Shown here: one piece after another, positions 61,852 to 64,000 of the stretch
How the letters are laid out: every line of letters begins with the position of its first letter
Position numbering within the stretch: the first letter of the stretch is position 1
NCBI GenBank assembly: GCA_017134815.1
Contig: CP071032.1
Span: 2,972,001-3,036,000 of the forward strand
DNA: 64,000 bases
From: Lentisphaerota bacterium
Lineage (GTDB): Bacteria; Verrucomicrobiota; Lentisphaeria; Victivallales; Victivallaceae
Direction: 5' to 3'
Made by a program: the position numbers and the translations under genes
Notes under the pieces: generated by a model
What the model was told of the DNA's origin: nothing
Database searches by the model: none
Seen by the model: only the letters and a program-made list of their open reading frames with translations

Positions 61852-62760
61852 TTAACCGATATCCTCTTTCAGGGTAATAGTATATCGCTTATACATGTAA
61901 ATCGGATCAAGTGACTTTTTGGCCCGCCGCAGTCCGGGAATTCCCATATCCTGTTCACGATTAAGATACTTGGAGCGGTTATGCAGGACGCAGGCTACCT
62001 GCCTTGCCAGCATCTGCGAAGATCCTTTGTAGTTGTGGTCAGCTTTCTCAAAATGGACGTCGAAGGTTTCCGGGTTCAGGCGTGAGAACACTGATATACC
62101 GGCAATTTTATTTTCAGCGGCGTAAAGCACTACACCCTCCATTCCAATTTGTTCAAGTTCAGCGAATGCAGACTGGAGAGCGTGATTTTCTTCGTCAATA
62201 AAACGTCCCTGCGGCAGTTGAGCGTTTATCTTCATTGCCATCTCCAGTGCCGCTTCTTTATTGGAGGCGCTTAGCGGCAGGCATTTAAAGTTCGGGTATT
62301 CATGTTCAAACTGCTTAATCAGGTTGCGTTTTTTTCTTAAACGTTTACCGTCCAGCCTGCAGAGCTTACTGGTTGAGTAGATATAATCATTCTGGTCTTC
62401 GGAGCATTGGATATCAAAATACTCTTTGACATCGGGAAACCTGGCAAGGTAAACGTCAGGAACGTCGTAAATAGTGCCGGCTCCAAGATCATTGTCTCGA
62501 AATTTTTTTGCAAGCGACGTTATCTCTTCAACCGTTGGAAATTTGCCAGGCGGCATCAGTAGTGCTTTTTCAAGAGCACCGTATACAATTAAGTTGTCTT
62601 TGTATTCAGTCCAGCTGAAATTATACTTGCTGCTCCAGCTGTAAAGGCTGGCAAAATTACATTCGCAGCTCATTCTGCCTTGAACTGAAAAATATTTCAG
62701 AAAAATATCTTTGTCTTCAACACCGATAGGCTTCAGGTCTTTAATTTTTATTGAATCCAT
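61852..62760 (-). CDS. DUF2156 (GNAT-fold, phosphatidylglycerol lysyltransferase-like) protein
   Basis: This 302-residue protein matches DUF2156, a tandem GNAT fold related to the aminoacyl-transferase domain of MprF: CNFASLYSWSSKYNFSW, GALEKALLMPPGKFP, DYIYSTSKLCRLDGKRLRKKRNLIKQF and the C-terminal DMGIPGLRRAKKSLDPIYMYKRY (all quoted in part). Members may transfer aminoacyl or acyl groups to lipids, but the stand-alone form is uncharacterised. The ATG at 62760 fits the usual family start; an in-frame TTG at 62853 would add 31 residues. The ribosome site is weak. Confidence 0.78.
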   Translation of the reverse strand: MDSIKIKDLKPIGVEDKDIFLKYFSVQGRMSCECNFASLYSWSSKYNFSWTEYKDNLIVYGALEKALLMPPGKFPTVEEITSLAKKFRDNDLGAGTIYDVPDVYLARFPDVKEYFDIQCSEDQNDYIYSTSKLCRLDGKRLRKKRNLIKQFEHEYPNFKCLPLSASNKEAALEMAMKINAQLPQGRFIDEENHALQSAFAELEQIGMEGVVLYAAENKIAGISVFSRLNPETFDVHFEKADHNYKGSSQMLARQVACVLHNRSKYLNREQDMGIPGLRRAKKSLDPIYMYKRYTITLKEDIG

Positions 62761-62928
62761 AAATGTGTTTATTATTTTTGTAATGTATCGCAAAGAAGAA
62801 AAAGCCCGCCATAACTGTTTTTCAGAAAGAAAAGGGGAGCTTTGCCTCTTCAACTATAACTCAACTTGCCATAATAGCAAATTTTCAGTATCCGAACTTA
62901 ACTGAGCTGCTGCTGGTAAAGTTCATAC

Positions 62929-62956
62929 AAAAAAAAGACGCCTGCAAAGGCGTCTT
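62929..62956 (-). terminator. thiC terminator
   Basis: AAGACGCC and GGCGTCTT (62935-62942, 62949-62956) form an 8-bp stem with a six-base loop; on the minus strand a run of T follows (A at 62929-62936). Confidence 0.92.
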
Positions 62957-62976
62957 CAATATTAGTTTTCAGTAAA

Positions 62977-64000
62977 TTACAGTTCTTTGCTAATTCTCAT
63001 TGAGCAGAAATCAGGACCGCACATAGTGCAGTAATGATCCTTGCCTTCGCCTTCTGGCGGCTCCCAGCCTGGATCTTCCATATTTTTCTCTTCAATCGCT
63101 TCCTGCCTCAGCTGACGGGCACGGTCAGGATCCAAAGCCAGTTCAAACTGTTTTTCCCAGTCAAAGTCGGCCCGGGCCTCACTGATCAGGTCATCGCGTT
63201 CGCGGGCACCGGGGCGCTGCATGCCAATGTCGGCGGCATGGGCCGCTATTTTGTAAGCAATCACACCATTACGAACGTCTTCCGCATTCGGCAGGCCGAG
63301 ATGTTCTTTGGGAGTCACATAACAAAGCATTGCAGCACCATGATAGGCTCCCAGAGCAGCACCGATTGCGCTGGTAATATGATCGTATCCCGGAGCGCAG
63401 TCAATTACAACCGGTCCGAGGATATAGAATGGAGCATCGTCACAAAGTTCCTGCTCGCGCTTCATGTTCATTTCAATTTCATGCAGAGGGATATGGCCCG
63501 GTCCCTCGACCATGGCCTGAACACCAGCGGCACGTGAGCGTCGTACCAGTTCTCCCAGAACAGTAAGTTCGGCAAACTGGGCATCGTCACTGGCGTCCGC
63601 CAGGCAGCCCGGCCGCATTCCGTCACCCAGTGACAGAGTGACATCATGTTCTGCGCATATTTCAAGAATCTGGTCAAAATGCGAATAGAAAGGATTTTCC
63701 TTCTGATGCACTTGCGTCCATTTCGCGATAATAGAACCGCCGCGGCTGACAATCCTGAGTTTACGTTTTTTCGCCATCGGTACATGTTCCCGCAGCAGCC
63801 CGGCATGGATGGTTATATAGTCAACACCTTCTTCAGCCTGTTCGCGGATAACCTGCAAAATCAGCTCAGGTGTCAAATCCTCTGACTTTGCAACCCTGGC
63901 CAGACATTCATAAACCGGAACTGTACCGATTGGAGCAGGGCTGTTGCCGATAATAGTCTTCCTGATATTAGTAATATTGGCTCCGGTACTCAAATCCATC
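62977..64000 (-). CDS. thiC: Phosphomethylpyrimidine synthase, C-terminal part (5' end beyond window)
   Basis: The 340 residues seen are the C-terminal part of ThiC, the radical SAM enzyme that converts aminoimidazole ribotide to hydroxymethylpyrimidine phosphate for thiamine. The iron-sulfur motif CTMCGPDFC (CX2CX4C) is near the end, and [25 protein letters not shown] and [14 protein letters not shown] are typical. The internal Met at 63999 is not the true start; ThiC proteins begin well before MDLSTG. A TPP riboswitch, if present, would lie upstream and outside the window. Confidence 0.96.
   Translation of the reverse strand, partial: MDLSTGANITNIRKTIIGNSPAPIGTVPVYECLARVAKSEDLTPELILQVIREQAEEGVDYITIHAGLLREHVPMAKKRKLRIVSRGGSIIAKWTQVHQKENPFYSHFDQILEICAEHDVTLSLGDGMRPGCLADASDDAQFAELTVLGELVRRSRAAGVQAMVEGPGHIPLHEIEMNMKREQELCDDAPFYILGPVVIDCAPGYDHITSAIGAALGAYHGAAMLCYVTPKEHLGLPNAEDVRNGVIAYKIAAHAADIGMQRPGARERDDLISEARADFDWEKQFELALDPDRARQLRQEAIEEKNMEDPGWEPPEGEGKDHYCTMCGPDFCSMRISKEL

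Noticed and set aside
62977..64000. TPP riboswitch for thiC
   Set aside because: It would lie upstream of the thiC start, which is outside the window.

Overview
This window is a densely coded chromosomal segment of a Gram-negative bacterium. It carries 59 protein-coding loci, one of them a decayed pseudogene; no rRNA, tRNA, CRISPR array, prophage or transposase was recognised. Signs of a diderm envelope are a Lol-type lipoprotein exporter (5483-7444), a LpoB/YcfL lipoprotein cluster (24377-27068), a KdkA/WaaP-like kinase (59350-60525) and several lipobox signal peptides. The NfeD/FloA flotillin operon, long-type PPi-dependent phosphofructokinase, ClpC, DUF1343 protein and Ser/Thr kinase recall the PVC superphylum (Lentisphaerota or Kiritimatiellota type). 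That placement is an inference from gene content by eye, not a phylogeny.

Layout. 1-5353 (minus) holds a U32 protein and a MoxR-DUF58-TgpA-like trio; the moxR Shine-Dalgarno lies inside a perfect 11-bp inverted repeat. 5483-7444 is lolC/E-lolD. 7454-12752 (minus) holds ftsQ, a YejE-like permease, a Nudix hydrolase and a ClpC with a histone-H1-like basic tail. 13096-15364 has two small unknown genes, then mnmA and rlmH. 15553-23455 has a NamZ-like muramidase, rpsD, a UPF0104 membrane protein, a two-domain methylenetetrahydrofolate reductase, a sodium symporter and a DUF1015 protein. 23571-29916 has an AcpH-like protein, the three-lipoprotein operon, two membrane proteins and a SpoU methyltransferase.

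30204-40252 is metabolic: pfp, gatCA, a thioredoxin-fold protein lacking its cysteines, and a nucleoside salvage block (uridine phosphorylase, phosphopentomutase, MFS transporter, second phosphorylase, small membrane protein). 40249-47842 contains a HAD phosphatase, gltS, xseB with a duplicated 3' end, a PIG-L deacetylase, an aldo/keto reductase pseudogene, a PAP2 phosphatase and gap-pgk. gap has the clearest sigma-70-like promoter in the window.

48226-64000 is the most unusual part: a papain-like (YiiX-type) protein beside an 857-bp AT-rich gap, a five-gene membrane-microdomain operon (TerB-like, NfeD, two tandem FloA paralogues, a proline-rich membrane protein), a secreted PI-PLC-like enzyme, an HD hydrolase with a Ser/Thr kinase, an LPS-kinase-like gene with rsmD, a BamE-like lipoprotein, a DUF2156 protein and the 3' part of thiC. 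The best leads for something undescribed are the duplicated-flotillin operon, the moxR leader hairpin, the xseB tail duplication and the hairpin cluster upstream of gap. None of these amounts to a demonstrated new system.
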